From: Hsuehochloa calcarea
Taxonomy: Eukaryota > Streptophyta > Magnoliopsida > Poales > Poaceae
Assembly: GCA_036346395.1 (NCBI GenBank)
Contig: CM070613.1
Location: 24,174,818 to 24,238,817 of the forward strand
Length of the DNA stretch: 64,000 nucleotides
Reading direction: 5' to 3'
Below the pieces are notes generated by a model, which saw only the letters and a list, made by a program, of their open reading frames with translations, made no database searches and was not told where the DNA came from. Positions 1-10,417 of the stretch are shown here, in pieces; the first letter of the stretch is position 1, and the number at the start of each line of letters is the position of its first letter. Both the position numbers and the translations under genes were made by a program.

Positions 1-585
1 TATTTTATCGTCTAAGTGATGCTATTGGGCTAGACTATACTAACTATTTTCTTGAAATTCGTTCTTGGTTATATGAGGTTTACCAAAGGTATGAAAATAA
101 GTTCCGGTGAGTTCGCTCGCAACGACCTCTAGTAGCCCCTGCCTCAAGTAGCAAGACGAATATGTGCGACAAGATCTTCGATGGCTCTTCCTCCACGCCT
201 AGGTCTTCTTCTACACCGCCACCTGCTCAACCAAGAACCCCCAAGGAGTGGGGAACTATCCACCTATCTAGACAGTGATACGGTGTATTTCAACTCATAA
301 AGCTTTGAAATTTTGCAATAGTGGCAAGCGCATAAGTTAACATATCATGTGTTATCCATACTTGCATGTGATGTGTTAATTGTTCTATCTCGACGGTTTC
401 CCCAAGTCTGTTTTCAGTCTTTCTGAAGAATATTAGAGGAGAGAAGAATAAGTCTCACAAGTGAGATGGTGGAGATACTTCTCACTCTGAAGGACTGAGA
501 ACAAGCTGATTTACGAACACAACACTCTGTGGAAAATTAACAGTAGTCAGAGGTGTTTGAAAATCTGTACCTAGACAACGACACG
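1..585 (+). pseudogene. hAT transposase, C-terminal remnant
   Basis: Frame 3 starts with readable hAT text (LSDAIGLDYTNYFLEIRSWL, then YEVYQRYENKF). A second readable block corresponds to the C-terminal dimerisation domain (FEILQWWQAHKLTYHVLSIL around 306-365), with frameshifts and stops between blocks. Family knowledge: this domain mediates multimerisation of hAT transposases, which cut and paste DNA in the nucleus. The minus-strand copy at 21013-21333 preserves the same block (DFDILQWWQIHKLTYLVLSI), so the two regions confirm each other. Several in-frame stops make this copy nonfunctional. The N-terminal BED finger and the catalytic core lie outside the window. Confidence 0.8.
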
Positions 586-1028
586 TAGAATAAGGATGTA
601 TGTAGAGCTATATGGTTTACTCTTTTTCTTTTGGTAAGGTTTTCTCATGTTGAGTTTTTACTTGGTAAAAGTTTTAACGAGATAGTCATTTGAACATTAA
701 TAAAGCTCTTTATTATATTTTCAGTATGCTTGTCTCATTTTTAACCTTTTCATATCTATTTCTGAATTCTACATATTTTCCTGATTTTTTGGATTTTTTC
801 CTGATTTATTTGGGCCAAACAGGCTAGGTGGGCCGAAAAGGCCCGTCGGGCTAAATGAGCTCGGGCCAGCCCGGCATGACATCACAGACCATTGGGTCAT
901 GCCTAGACCGCCTCTCCAGCATGACATGGCCCACCTATTAGCCTTGCCACGATGGGTCGTGCCGAGATGGGCCGGACCAAATCGTGCTTGTGTCATGCCG
1001 TGCCAGGCCGCCCATTTGGCCAACACTA
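1..1028 (+). mobile_element. Dart-like hAT transposon, 3' part (left end outside window)
   Basis: The segment holds the C-terminal remnant of a hAT transposase followed by a 3' region rich in GGGCC/GGCCC-type subterminal motifs. It ends at 1010-1028 with gcccatttggccaacacta. From memory, this is close to the reverse complement of the terminal inverted repeat of the rice nDart/aDart elements (TAGAGGTGGCCAAACGGGC). The same 3' region recurs inverted at 20490-20960. The 5' end lies left of the window, so no target duplication can be checked. The hAT assignment is well supported; the Dart subgroup is inferred from the terminus. Confidence 0.75.
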
Positions 1029-1804
1029 TGCCAGGGTCTTGTTTGGTTTTCGTCCTGGTTAGCTCACTAGCTTAGGCACTGCTACTAGGCCTAGGCTCAC
1101 GAAATTGAGCACTTAGGCACCAGTTGTCGTCTTCCCTTTCTAATCAAAGGAGCTTGAGATCTGGCAGTCATCGCCGCTATGCACAACTCCTGTCGCCTTC
1201 TCTTCACTCTCTGCCATTGCCACCTTGCCCGGATCAAATGCCCCGTGCGCCTCCGCCATCGCAGCCGCCTTGCGTGTGGCTGCCGTCTCGCCCAACTCTC
1301 GTCTCCTACGCCGCAGTCACTAGCTCAGCTCCCACCATCGCCGCTGCAGCACCCGTCTCCCATCACCCCATCTCGATGTGGATCTGAGGAAGAATTGGGT
1401 TGAGGAGGAATGATTTGGGGGGGGGGAATGATCAGGGGAATTAAAACGGAGTTAGAGAAGCGTATTTCTTGGTTTTACGCTTTCTCATTATCTAAACATG
1501 ATTTTAATATTTTCTCCAGGCCCAGGTCACCACCAAACAACACATCCCCAAGCCTGCCAGGCCAGGCAAAAATATCATAATTTTAGGCTACCTATAAGTA
1601 CCACTTTTTCCCAGGCACGAAGCTCAGGTCGCGAACCAAACAAGCCCAATATGACATATCTTGTATTCTTGTTGATATTGGGGCATATATGGCACCAAAC
1701 TTCGGAAAAGAAACCATTCAAAGACCAAATGTTGCACTATAATTCTTATGATTATAATGTGATTTTTGTCGATTTGTTTGAAGGGTGAACATACCCCATT
1801 TATA
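738..1804. repeat. 1.07-kb tandem duplication, copy 1
   Basis: This segment recurs almost unchanged at 1874-2942, at an offset of about 1136-1138 bases. Differences are a handful of single bases, a longer G run in this copy (near 1418-1428) and two extra bases in copy 2 near its start. The unit holds the 3' end of the hAT element and a Tourist-like element behind it. The small open frames in the unit (for example 1124-1387) appear in both copies but match no family I know. Confidence 0.95.
1034..1647. mobile_element. Tourist-like (PIF/Harbinger-type) element candidate, duplicated at 2172-2783
   Basis: The left end reads gggtcttgtttggtt and the right end reads aaccaaacaagccc, an imperfect terminal inverted repeat of the GGGxxTGTTTGGTT type known from rice Tourist/PIF elements. 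The roughly 610-bp interior is GC-rich in its left half and AT-rich at the right. I found no clear TWA target duplication, so the boundaries could be off by a few bases. The 5' end abuts the hAT terminus. Confidence 0.5.
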
Positions 1805-1918
1805 TCTATTTCTGAATTCTACATATTTTCCTATCTATTTCTGAATTCTACATATTTTCCTGATTTTTGTCGATTTTTAACCTTTTCATATCTATTTCTG
1901 AATTCTACATATTTTCCT
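1803..1918. repeat. Short tandem repeats at the duplication junction
   Basis: A 29-30-bp sequence (atctatttctgaattctac plus acatattttcct) occurs at 1803-1832, again at 1832-1861, and in unit copy 2 at about 1889-1918; unit copy 1 has it at 753-780. The junction also holds tgatttttgtcgattt at 1860-1875, a second copy of sequence at 1761-1776. These additions lie between the two large duplication units and probably record how the duplication formed. Confidence 0.85.
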
Positions 1919-2942
1919 GATTTTTTCTGGATTTTTTCCTGATTTATTTGGGCCAAACAGGCTAGGTGGGCCGAAAAGGCCCGTCGGGCTAAATGAGCTC
2001 GGGCCAGCCCGGCATGACATCACAGACCATTGGGTCATGCCTAGACCGCCTCTCCAGCACGACATGGCCCACCTATCAGCCTTGCCACGATGGGTCGTGC
2101 CGAGATGGGCCGGACCAAATCGTGCTTGTGTCGTGCCGTGCCAGGCCGCCCATTTGGCCAACACTATGCCAGGGTCTTGTTTGGTTTTCGTCCTGGTTAG
2201 CTCACTAGCTTAGGCACTGCTACTAGGCCTAGGCTCACGAAATTGAGCACTTAGGCACCAGTTGTCGTCTTCCCTTTCTAATCAAAGGAGCTTGAGATCT
2301 GGCAGTCATCGCCGCTATGCACAACTCCTGTCGCCTTCTCTTCACTCTCTGCCATTGCCACCTTGCCCGGATCCACTGCCCCGTGCGCCTCCGCCATCGC
2401 AGCCGCCTTGTGTGTGGCTGCCGTCTCGCCCAACTCTCGTCTCCTACGCCGCAGTCACTAGCTCAGCTCCCACCATCGCCGCTGCAGCACCCGTCTCCCA
2501 TCACCCCATCTCGATGTGGATCTGAGGAAGAATTGGGTTGAGGAGGAATGATTTGGGGGGGGAATGATCAGGGGAATTAAAACGGAGTTAGAGAAGCGTA
2601 TTTCTTGGTTTTACGCTTTCTCATTATCTAAACATGATTTTAATATTTTCTCCAGGCCCAGGTCACCACCAAACAACACATCCCCAAGCCTGCCAGGCCA
2701 GGCAAAAATATCATAATTTTAGGCTACCTATAAGTACCACTTTTTCCCAGGCACGAAGCTCAGGTCGCGAACCAAACAAGCCCAATATGCCATATCTTGT
2801 ATTCTTGTTGATATTGGGGCATATATGGCACCAAACTTCGGAAAAGAAACCATTCAAAGACCAAATGTTGCACTATAATTCTTATGATTATAATGTGATT
2901 TTTGTCGATTTGTTTGAAGGGTGAACATACCCCATTTATATA
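1874..2942. repeat. 1.07-kb tandem duplication, copy 2
   Basis: Second copy of 738-1804, including a second hAT terminus at 2148-2166 and a second Tourist-like element at 2172-2783. It ends at ccccatttatat, after which the two flanks diverge. Confidence 0.95.
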
Positions 2943-3444
2943 ACTCCCAACGGTGAAGTAGGATGGTGAGGCGGCGGTGGCACAACTGGTCACATGGATT
3001 CAATAGAGGTGAATAGAGAGTGGTTGAAATCAATGACTAAGTGGCACCGCTTTGCTATGTGGCGATAAAGTCAACAACGAATGATGACATATATGACAAC
3101 GAAGTGTATGGCGGTATGGCAGAGGAGGGACGGTGGAGGGAAGGGATTGTAGTGTTGGGGCACGTTAGGAGAAGTTGTTGGTGTTGGAGCAAGAGGAGAT
3201 ACAGAGGGGGGTTGTTGGTGGGGTGAGTGAAGTGGGTAGGGATGAGAAGGGGGCGGGGAATGAGGATAAATTTAGGAGGAAGTTCTTGCTTGGCGGTATT
3301 TCTATTATAAGTATATAAAGGTTTACTTTAAAAGTTATCAATTTTTGAAAAAAAAATGAATACATCATACTTAATTTAAATTATTTAAGAAGAGGTATAT
3401 CCTGATTTTCAAAATTGAACACCATAATATTCTAATGTATATAT
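2943..3444. other. No gene recognised
   Basis: AT-rich flanks with a G-rich centre (3100-3270). Short open frames exist but none resembles a known protein, and no terminal repeats stand out. Confidence 0.6.
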
Positions 3445-3544
3445 TGTGGATATCATGAGGATATGCTCATGATCTTAGGATGATATTACAATTGGCAATG
3501 GCGTTGAAGGTTTGTCGAATCATGCGTTTTCGGAAAGTAGCAGT

Positions 3545-3920
3545 GTTGTCAGGCCAATAGCGGTCTGACCGGCCAAACCAGCGGTCAGATCGGCCAAAGG
3601 GCGGTCGGACCAGCCACCCCTGGCGGTTGGACCGGCCAGTGGCAGTCCGACCGGCCATAGCGGCGGTCGGACCGGCCAGATGCAAAAAGAAGTTTTTTTG
3701 GCTAGGCCAAAAATAGAGGTTGTAGGCAAGAGAGGGGATTTTATTGCACTTGGTCTCATAATTTTTAGAGTCTCCAGTCAAAAGTTCTATTGGTTTGAAA
3801 ATTCCAGTAGGTTTCGGTTTTCCAGGGTGGAAATTTGGCTAAGTCCCGGTGGCGGTCGACCGCCAACAGTGGCGGTCGATCGCTGGCGGCGGTCATACCG
3901 CCATGCCGGGCGATCGACCG
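3545..3920. repeat. Palindromic CpG-rich motif array, LTR 5' side
   Basis: About ten degenerate copies of motifs such as ggtcggaccggcc, ggtctgaccggcc and ggtcgaccgcc occur at 3545-3680 and 3848-3920. GGTCNGACC is its own reverse complement apart from the central base, so the array can form several small hairpins. The equivalent array at the other end of the LTR is at 4965-5043. Confidence 0.85.
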
Positions 3921-4375
3921 GATTTAACTTGTATCGTCGTCCTTCGTGGGGCGATGTTTGGTTGTTAGGTCAAAGTCATGAGTTTCAGTGCATATGTGTT
4001 GCATGATGCATGTTTTGACTAACATGGGTCAAGTTGTGAAGAACTTATTTCCGGATTCGATTTGCTTGTCTATTAGTGTGCAGGTTGCTTGGTGGTCAAC
4101 GATGGTCAACGGCGAGGATGATCGGGAGTAGGCTTGGAGAGCTGAGGTCCAGAACGATCGACGATGCCGGGTGAGGTCAATGAACTCAAGCGTGGTGCAG
4201 AATGGATAAAGGTGACCTTTTGCCAATCCGCGGCACAAGATGGCGCAAGGTGAAGCTGATTATGTCAAGAGGCGATAAAGACGACGTTTTAAAACGCGTG
4301 CGTGTGTGACCCGTTTGTGATAGGTCTTAACGGGAGCCCAATTGAATCAATCTTCTAGAAGGTCTAAGCCTCCAC

Positions 4376-4383
4376 TATAAATA
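4376..4383 (+). promoter_or_regulatory. TATA box of the solo LTR
   Basis: The sequence cactataaatagagga at 4373-4388 is a strong plant TATA box followed by a GA-rich leader. By position it is the retrotransposon's own promoter, about 930 bases into the LTR. It could start transcription rightward. Confidence 0.6.
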
Positions 4384-4964
4384 GAGGAGGGAGGTGGCTG
4401 CACCTCCCTTTCAACCCTTTCATTATTTTGAAACCCTAATTTGCTTAGGGAAAGGATTTGTAGAGGTTGGGGTTCTAGAGAGTTTTGATTTGATTTCGTG
4501 CTCTTGGATTGAGCATTTTCCTCCATTGATGGAGTGGCTGTAAACCCAAATCATATCAAATCAATCCAACGAAAGTTTGCTCAAAGTTTTGTCTCTTTGT
4601 TTTCCTTCTCTGTAGTTGATGATTTTGAGTCTGTCTTTGATCCGCGAGTTTTTACTTGATTTCTTCATGTGATCTAGCTTGTTGTGACATGTGGGAACAT
4701 ATCTAGGATTACCTTGATCATCAATCACCCACGAGCAAGATTTTGGATCTAGTTTTTGTTTTATCTTGGTTTTGAACCATCCTCCTCTCAAATGGAAAAG
4801 AGTTGTAATTTTTCCAAGTATTTTCACGATCTTCGATTGAAATAGGTTCCTGACATCCTAGAGAAGATGTGTTCTAAGTTTCATCGAGTTTGAAGTTGTA
4901 GAACAAAAGTTAGATGTATTTGCAACTTCGTTTTTTGTGCTGATTTTACTGTTCATCAGGCTGG

Positions 4965-5043
4965 AGGTTAGACCGCCATTAACATAGAGGTCTGACCGCC
5001 CATGGGCCGGTCAGACGCCATTGACATAGAGGTCCGACCGCCC
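4965..5043. repeat. Palindromic CpG-rich motif array, LTR 3' side
   Basis: Three to four copies of ggtc(t/c)gaccgccca-type motifs separated by the spacer attgacataga, near the 3' end of the solo LTR. This mirrors the array at 3545-3920. Confidence 0.8.
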
Positions 5044-5513
5044 AACACTTTGAAATTGAGTTTTAGTTGTTTTACTTCGGGGGTTAGATTGGATTCAATA
5101 CTAGTCTTCCCCTGTACTGGTATATTGATCTTCATAGCTTCCATAACTATTGGAGTAAAATCTTATTGAATCTATTATTTGTGAAAAAGTGAGCGTGCTC
5201 CTATTCACCCCCCTCTAGTCGCCTTTTCGGTCCAACATATGTATTAAATTGTCATATCTTGCTATTTTGAACTAAAGTTTGGAAGCCAATTTAATTAGCA
5301 ATATTCAATTGTCTGTTGAATTCTGACAACAAATATAGTGTTTACATTATAGTCGGGGGAAATATCTCTATAAAGTAAGTAAGCGTTGTAATAAATTTTA
5401 AAATAAGTATAAGAAGGATGTTGTTCAATCACAAAAATTAACTACAAATTTTTATAGATTATAAAATTTGTTACCTATTTTTGTAGCATATCTTCACCAC
5501 AACTAAAGAATAG

Positions 5514-6024
5514 TGTTATACTCTCATACCCCTTTTTAAGCGCAGTAACTCCAGATCGGGTCAGAGTTTGTGAGAAACGACACGAGCGTGCACGGTATCT
5601 AGAGACAAAGTAGACGAATCTCGTAAAAAGAACCACATAACAATGATGAAATAATCACGATAAGAGAGAAAGATTTAGCGAAACCGACTGCAAATTCCTT
5701 ATGCACAACCTCAAAAGAGTACAAAGGATTATCGCTCTCTCACAACCCTCTTAAACCTTTTAGGACCCTCGGATGCTTGTTCTATACAATAATTTAATGC
5801 TAAAGAATAAACTAGCATCTACTCCTCTCGTGCGCCTCTTACTTTGGATGAGTTATTTTGTAGCTTATGTTCTCCATGACCACATCAGTGGCTTTATATA
5901 GTGTCCCCTAGTTTTCCTCCAAAAATAATAGGAATCCTAATCCTATTAGGATTCATATAGGAAATCCTTGTAGCACGCTTCTCTAACTCCTAATTTATTA
6001 GAATATGACTCACCATACTCAACC
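5514..6024 (-). repeat. 3' LTR of the gag-only element
   Basis: Runs from tgttatactc to catactcaacc. A TATA-like tttatata lies at 5893-5900 (sense tatataaa on the minus strand). It aligns along its length with 7532-7998. Confidence 0.88.
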
Positions 6025-6040
6025 ATCTCCACCTTGACTC

Positions 6041-7500
6041 TTATTCGTTGAAGTCAATGTGCTCCTTCAATAACTCGCTCCTAGTCGGCTCCACCTTTTT
6101 TTGTTTTTTCATCCTACCTTTGGGAGTGTCCTTACCATAGGGGTTCATGCACATCACAACAGTATGTGTGTGGGTATCAGGGCTAGCCTGCCCGGAAACT
6201 CCACCTGGGTGCTCCTTTGTTGTGTAGTTTGGTTGACCACCCTTGTTCCTATAGCCCTCCATGAAATAGGTTTGTACCACCTCCGAGCTCCACCTGCTCG
6301 TCAGTATCGCGTTGTTGATCCCACCACATCTTCCTTCTTCCAACAGCTTGCACCTTTGCCTTTGCGTCTCCAAGATATTGTAACCATCTTTACTGTTCCA
6401 CACATAATTGCAGATGAGATATGAGTACCTACCACTGACGACATAGTTCCATTCTATTGATAAGGATTTTTATCAGACCACACACTTGTTGCTCTTCCCT
6501 AATGATTACACATTAATCAGTATCCTCCATTGCTCTAGATACTTTTCATGATTACCTATCTTTTGCAATTAACTCGTATGACTCCACCTAGAAATGACAC
6601 TTAACAACCTTCGAGTTCAAGTGACCTCACATATATTATATTTTTATTTAGGTTCGGAAAATACTGAGCTCCCGCCAATGTGAGATGTACTACCTTATAC
6701 ATCTCTAATGTAACAGTATCAACCTTAGTAATTGCATACTCCTTGCAATCCGCTAAGTGAACAATTCCATGTGCCCGCGTAGCGATCCTTCATCAAACAC
6801 ACTCTCTCCGAACATATATGGAAGCAACAACCTGAATATAATATCCATCCATGAGAAGTACCAAATTGATTGATGATTAGTACATCCAAATCATCTGTAG
6901 CTATCCATCCATGAGAAGTACCTTATTGATTAATGACTAGTACGTTTCAATCATCTTTAGCTACCGCCATTAAGCATGCACCCCTCGTTTGCTTCAAACT
7001 TGGACAATCCTTTATCATATGACGTTCCTCATCACATAGATAGCATACATGTGTGCCCTTGCTCTTGCCCTTTTTCTTCCTGTGACTTTTCCTTTTGCCC
7101 GCAACACCTATGGCAGCAAATGCTTGATCACCCGAGGATGAAGAATCACATGGCTCCTTCAAGGACACTGCCTCAAATAGATATGTCACTGCCTCATTGA
7201 AGTTGAGAGTGATTTTCCCGATGAGAATATTCATCACCAATTACTTCTATAATGGTGGTAGAGACAATGCCAATATGACGACTCTATCATTCTCCTCAAA
7301 ATTTTCATCCACACTAATCAGAAATGTGATACGCTTGTTGAAGAGCATCGATTAACCTTTACTCGACAAGAACATCATTCACCATACATTACCGCAAGCT
7401 GAAATTTCCACCTTCGTCAAATTTCTCAATTTGATTACACATCGTTTACATCGATTTTGATTTTGTGTCACCTGACGCTTCGTTGACCTTCTCACAAATC
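6041..7500 (-). pseudogene. Copia gag with CCHC zinc knuckle (gag-only element)
   Basis: The best-preserved part, 6947-7240, contains an intact knuckle CYLCDEERHMIKDC (CX2CX4HX4C) after a basic run (KRKSHRKKKGKSKG), as in plant copia Gag. Upstream, sense-strand text such as FEENDRVVILALSLP matches the UBN2-type gag core but needs frame changes and stop readthrough. A further open stretch at 6041-6403 has no recognisable domain. Family role: Gag forms the virus-like particle that packages element RNA in the cytoplasm. Judged nonfunctional because the reading frame is broken. Confidence 0.75.
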
Positions 7501-7517
7501 AAAATAATATGGTCTTG

Positions 7518-7529
7518 GCTTTGATACCA
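7518..7529 (-). promoter_or_regulatory. Primer-binding site (initiator tRNA-Met type)
   Basis: On the minus strand this reads TGGTATCAAAGC, two bases inside the 5' LTR. It is complementary to the 3' end of plant initiator tRNA-Met apart from one position (usual TGGTATCAGAGC). It sets the orientation of the element. Confidence 0.85.
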
Positions 7530-7531
7530 CT

Positions 7532-7998
7532 TGTTATACTTTGATATCCCTTCTTATACGCAGCAGCCCCAGATCGGATAAGAGTTTGTGAGAAACGGTA
7601 TGAGCATGCACAGTATCAAGAACGAAGTAGATGAATTTTGTAGAGATAACTAAATAACGATGATGAAATAAACACGACGAGATAGAAATATTTGGTAAAG
7701 CTAACCACAAATTTCTTAAGCACAACCTCAAAAGAGTACAATGGATTGTCACTCTCTCACAATCCTCTTTAACTTTTTAGGACCATCGGATCCTCTAATC
7801 CTCTCGTGTGCCTCTTGCTTTGGATGAGTTGTTTTGTGGCTTGTACTCTCCATGAACACCCCATGGCTTTATATAATGCCCCTAGTTCTTCTCCAAAAGA
7901 AAGTAGAAATCATAATTCTATTAGGATTCATATAGGAATCCTTGTATCACACTTCTCCAAGTCTTAGTTTATTAAGATACGAGTAACCATACTCAACA
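7532..7998 (-). repeat. 5' LTR of the gag-only element
   Basis: Runs from tgttatactt to actcaaca and is followed by the AATAG target duplication. It lacks a block present at about 5773-5817 in the other LTR. Confidence 0.88.
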
Positions 7999-8003
7999 AA
8001 TAG

Positions 8004-8894
8004 AAACTAGAAGAGATATAACAGATGATAGAGATGTGATTTGGCTAGCATTCCATCAATCTCTATATCAACATGCCAAGTGTATTTTGTTCGAAATCAA
8101 CCATTGATGGCTCCTATTCTCATAAAAAAGACTAATATGTCTGACCGATTTATATGAATATGAACTACAAAGATAACATAGTGTATCTTTAAAAGAAGGC
8201 AAAATTGACTATATGACATCACAATTTCGCGTTAATGGCTGTAGGACATCTAAATCTCGTGTCTTTACCGAAAGGTACTGCAATTTTGTGTCACTTTGTT
8301 GAAGGACGACGGGGATTAAAATATCATTTCTTGTTATTTTGGAGAGAGAAACAATACAAAATGATCTCCATACTCTCCTCCTCCTTAGTCACCCTTTCTC
8401 CATCGGCGATTCCACCGCACAATGGATGAAACACAACCGCCTCCCATCAATCTCCGAGTTCCTGACTTCCTTGCGGTCCTAGCAGTGCCCTCGCCATGCC
8501 GAGAGACAATCGAAGTCATCGTCATTGCTCGTAGCTGTGTCGGCCTCATCACTGCCACAATTGACCCGCCCTCTCTATTATCTTCTCACCTCACCAACCG
8601 TGTCACGAGATGTGTCTTGTCACACTAGAGCTAGCCCTCATCTTATTCTTCGATCTCGTTCGTCGAAGAATGTCGTCGCCGTCCTCCTCCGAGCCGCTAT
8701 GGCCGTCGGCATCACCACCATTCTCGGTTTCTTCTCTTGCCGCCTTCGACCTGAAAAATGAGTTTTCTGTACTCGGGAACACGCCACGCGTGCGGTACAA
8801 CTTTCCCTCTCGTCGGAGCTCGTTGTTCCCTTCCTCTTCTTCTTTGTGCCTAGTGACCCCATCACCTCCGTGTTCTTCCTGAGCTCCAGTATCT
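8004..8894. other. Unidentified sequence, left half of the Sirevirus target
   Basis: AT-rich to about 8370, then C/T-rich (8380-8894). Several short open frames exist; none is recognised. The piece ends at the Sirevirus target site and continues at 19746. The left part (near 8198, ggcaaaattgac, with atgacatcac after it) vaguely resembles MULE ends, but no partner terminus could be confirmed. Confidence 0.5.
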
Positions 8895-8899
8895 ACCCG

Positions 8900-10406
8900 T
8901 GAAGGACCGAAATGGCAACAGAGGGGGGGTGAATGGTGCCTTAAAAATTAAGATCCTTCCTCTTAAGTGTCCACACAGCAATCCAAAAACCCTCTGATAA
9001 ACCAAAAGATGTGAAGTGAAATCCAAAAAGTTAAGCAAAAACTGGGAGGTTCTGTCAGATATCGGAAGTTCCGATTGTAACTAGCGGAACTTCCGCACTG
9101 CGGTAGTTCCGCCTTGTAGATATCGGAAGTACCGATTGTCCTGACCGAAGAACAGTACATACTGGAAATTTCTAAAAATCCGAAATACTCAAAGATTGCT
9201 GCTCTTCTCGGGTCAAGTCTTACAGGACATCATCCTAAACAACATCTTGACCTCATTGAGAAGGAATCGCAGACAAAGATCCATTAATCAAGATAAAATC
9301 GGATTTCTTGGATATTTGGCAAGAGAGACCAAAAACTACAATTCGCAAGATACTTAGATTCTTGGCTCATGAAACTTTGAGGATATGTTAGCAATATCAG
9401 TAAGATTCTAGATATCAAGTTTCATGCCATCTCATAAGAGAAATCAAGAGTTTCACCAAAACCCTAGGTGTTCAAGCCAAGAACAGAGAGATGAAAAGAT
9501 GCATATTCAAAGAACCAAACAACAGAGATTTCATTGCTCGAAATCAAAGATTACAGAGGTAAACAAAGAGGAATGATTACAAGAAGTTCACCATCCTCTC
9601 AATCTCAACAACTAAAGCTACAAAGCAAAACAACCTCTCCAAAGACTCTTTAGAAAAAACAAACCCTAATTTTCTCTCTCAAAAAGTCACCAAAACAACC
9701 AGGGGTTCACCTCTATTTATAGCCCTTGGCTAACGGGTCTCCAACTCGTTACACCGACTAAACCCTAATTGATCCCGCTTCCACTTGTGCCGCCTTGCGA
9801 AATTACCCTTTCGCCCCTCGTGCACCTTCTGGAAGGTCCCGCATTCCTTGTTGTCCACGACTCGCAACCGCCTCGAGTACACGCCGTCTTCGACACATCT
9901 TTACCGTTCTGACCTCAACGCCGCCTGCGTCTAGTCCGGTCTCCACGTGTCTCGCCACGACTCCACCTCGATGCCCTGCAATCAGCACAGACAGAAAAAC
10001 ATATCACATAGCATTGCTCAAGATAATAGAATCATCATTTGCATTTGACTCCAATCCATTCACAACACAAAATCAAAACCATGCCCTCTCTGCACAGTTC
10101 TGCGCACAATCGGAAGTTCCGCATTTACCATGGCGGAAGTTCCGATTATCGGAACTTCCGCACTCCCAGGGTGGAAGTTCCGCACACCATCAAAACAGAA
10201 CACAATTGTCAGGATAATCAGAAGTTCCGCGTTCCCAGTGCGGAAGTTCCGATTATCGGAACTTCCGCATTCTAGAACCGGAAGTTCCGCGCAGTACAGA
10301 AATACACCGGCAGCAGCGCAACGGCAATGAATCCAATCACAAACTTTTCGACAACAGCGTCAAATACTCATCACTCGCATGGGGACACTACTCACATGGT
10401 CTCTCA
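8900..10406 (-). repeat. 3' LTR of the Sirevirus-like element
   Basis: Begins tgaaggaccg and ends ggtctctca, that is TG...CA in the sense direction (TGAGAGACC ... GGTCCTTCA). Contains a TATA box complement ctatttata at 9713-9721 and CGGAAGTTCCG-type arrays at 9055-9140 and 10105-10295. Confidence 0.95.
10105..10295. repeat. CGGAAGTTCCG palindrome array in LTR (also at 9055-9140, 18390-18475, 19443-19625)
   Basis: About eight copies of (c)ggaagttccg or its complement cggaacttccg lie within 190 bases, several paired head to head as gttccgattatcggaac, which is a perfect small hairpin. A smaller set of three to four copies lies near the opposite end of the LTR. The 5' LTR carries the same arrays with several C-to-T changes inside the motifs. 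Such CpG-rich palindromic blocks have been reported for Sirevirus LTRs; their function is unknown. Confidence 0.9.
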
Positions 10407-10417
10407 ATCTCCCCCTT
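10407..10417 (-). promoter_or_regulatory. Polypurine tract next to the 3' LTR
   Basis: On the minus strand this reads aagggggaga followed directly by the LTR start. It primes plus-strand DNA synthesis in LTR elements. Confidence 0.85.

Larger units (their letters stand above)
3445..5237 (+). mobile_element. Solo LTR, Sirevirus/copia type
   Basis: The right end (cacccccctctagtc, then cggtccaaca) is the typical 3' end of grass copia LTRs and resembles the end of the LTR at 8900. The inferred left end is tgtggatatc. Flanks are TATAT at 3440-3444 and TATGT at 5238-5242, a 4/5 match that would be an aged 5-bp target duplication. No primer-binding site follows the right end and no second copy lies nearby, so it is read as a solo LTR of 1793 bp left by LTR-LTR recombination. 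It has a TATA box (4376) and arrays of GGTCNGACC-type palindromes near both ends. The left boundary is less certain than the right. Confidence 0.65.
5514..7998 (-). mobile_element. Gag-only copia-type LTR retrotransposon
   Basis: A complete 2.5-kb element: LTRs at 5514-6024 and 7532-7998, a primer-binding site (gctttgatacca as read on +) at 7518-7529, a polypurine tract complement just inside the other LTR (tctccacctt, 6025-6034), and a perfect 5-bp target duplication AATAG at 5509-5513 and 7999-8003. The 1.5-kb interior encodes only gag-like sequence with a CCHC knuckle. There is no trace of protease, integrase or reverse transcriptase, so it would have depended on another element. The size and content match the class described as TR-GAG elements. 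The two LTRs differ visibly, including a deletion of about 40 bp in the right one, so the insertion is old. Confidence 0.9.

Noticed and set aside
8422..8882. Cluster of plus-strand frames with Ser/Pro/Leu-rich translations
   Set aside because: Overlapping frames in C/T-rich sequence, no domain, and cut by the retrotransposon; left as unidentified sequence.
9795..10217. Plus-strand 140-codon frame (and its copy at 19130-19609)
   Set aside because: It lies antisense within the Sirevirus LTR and is shared by both LTRs only because they are copies.
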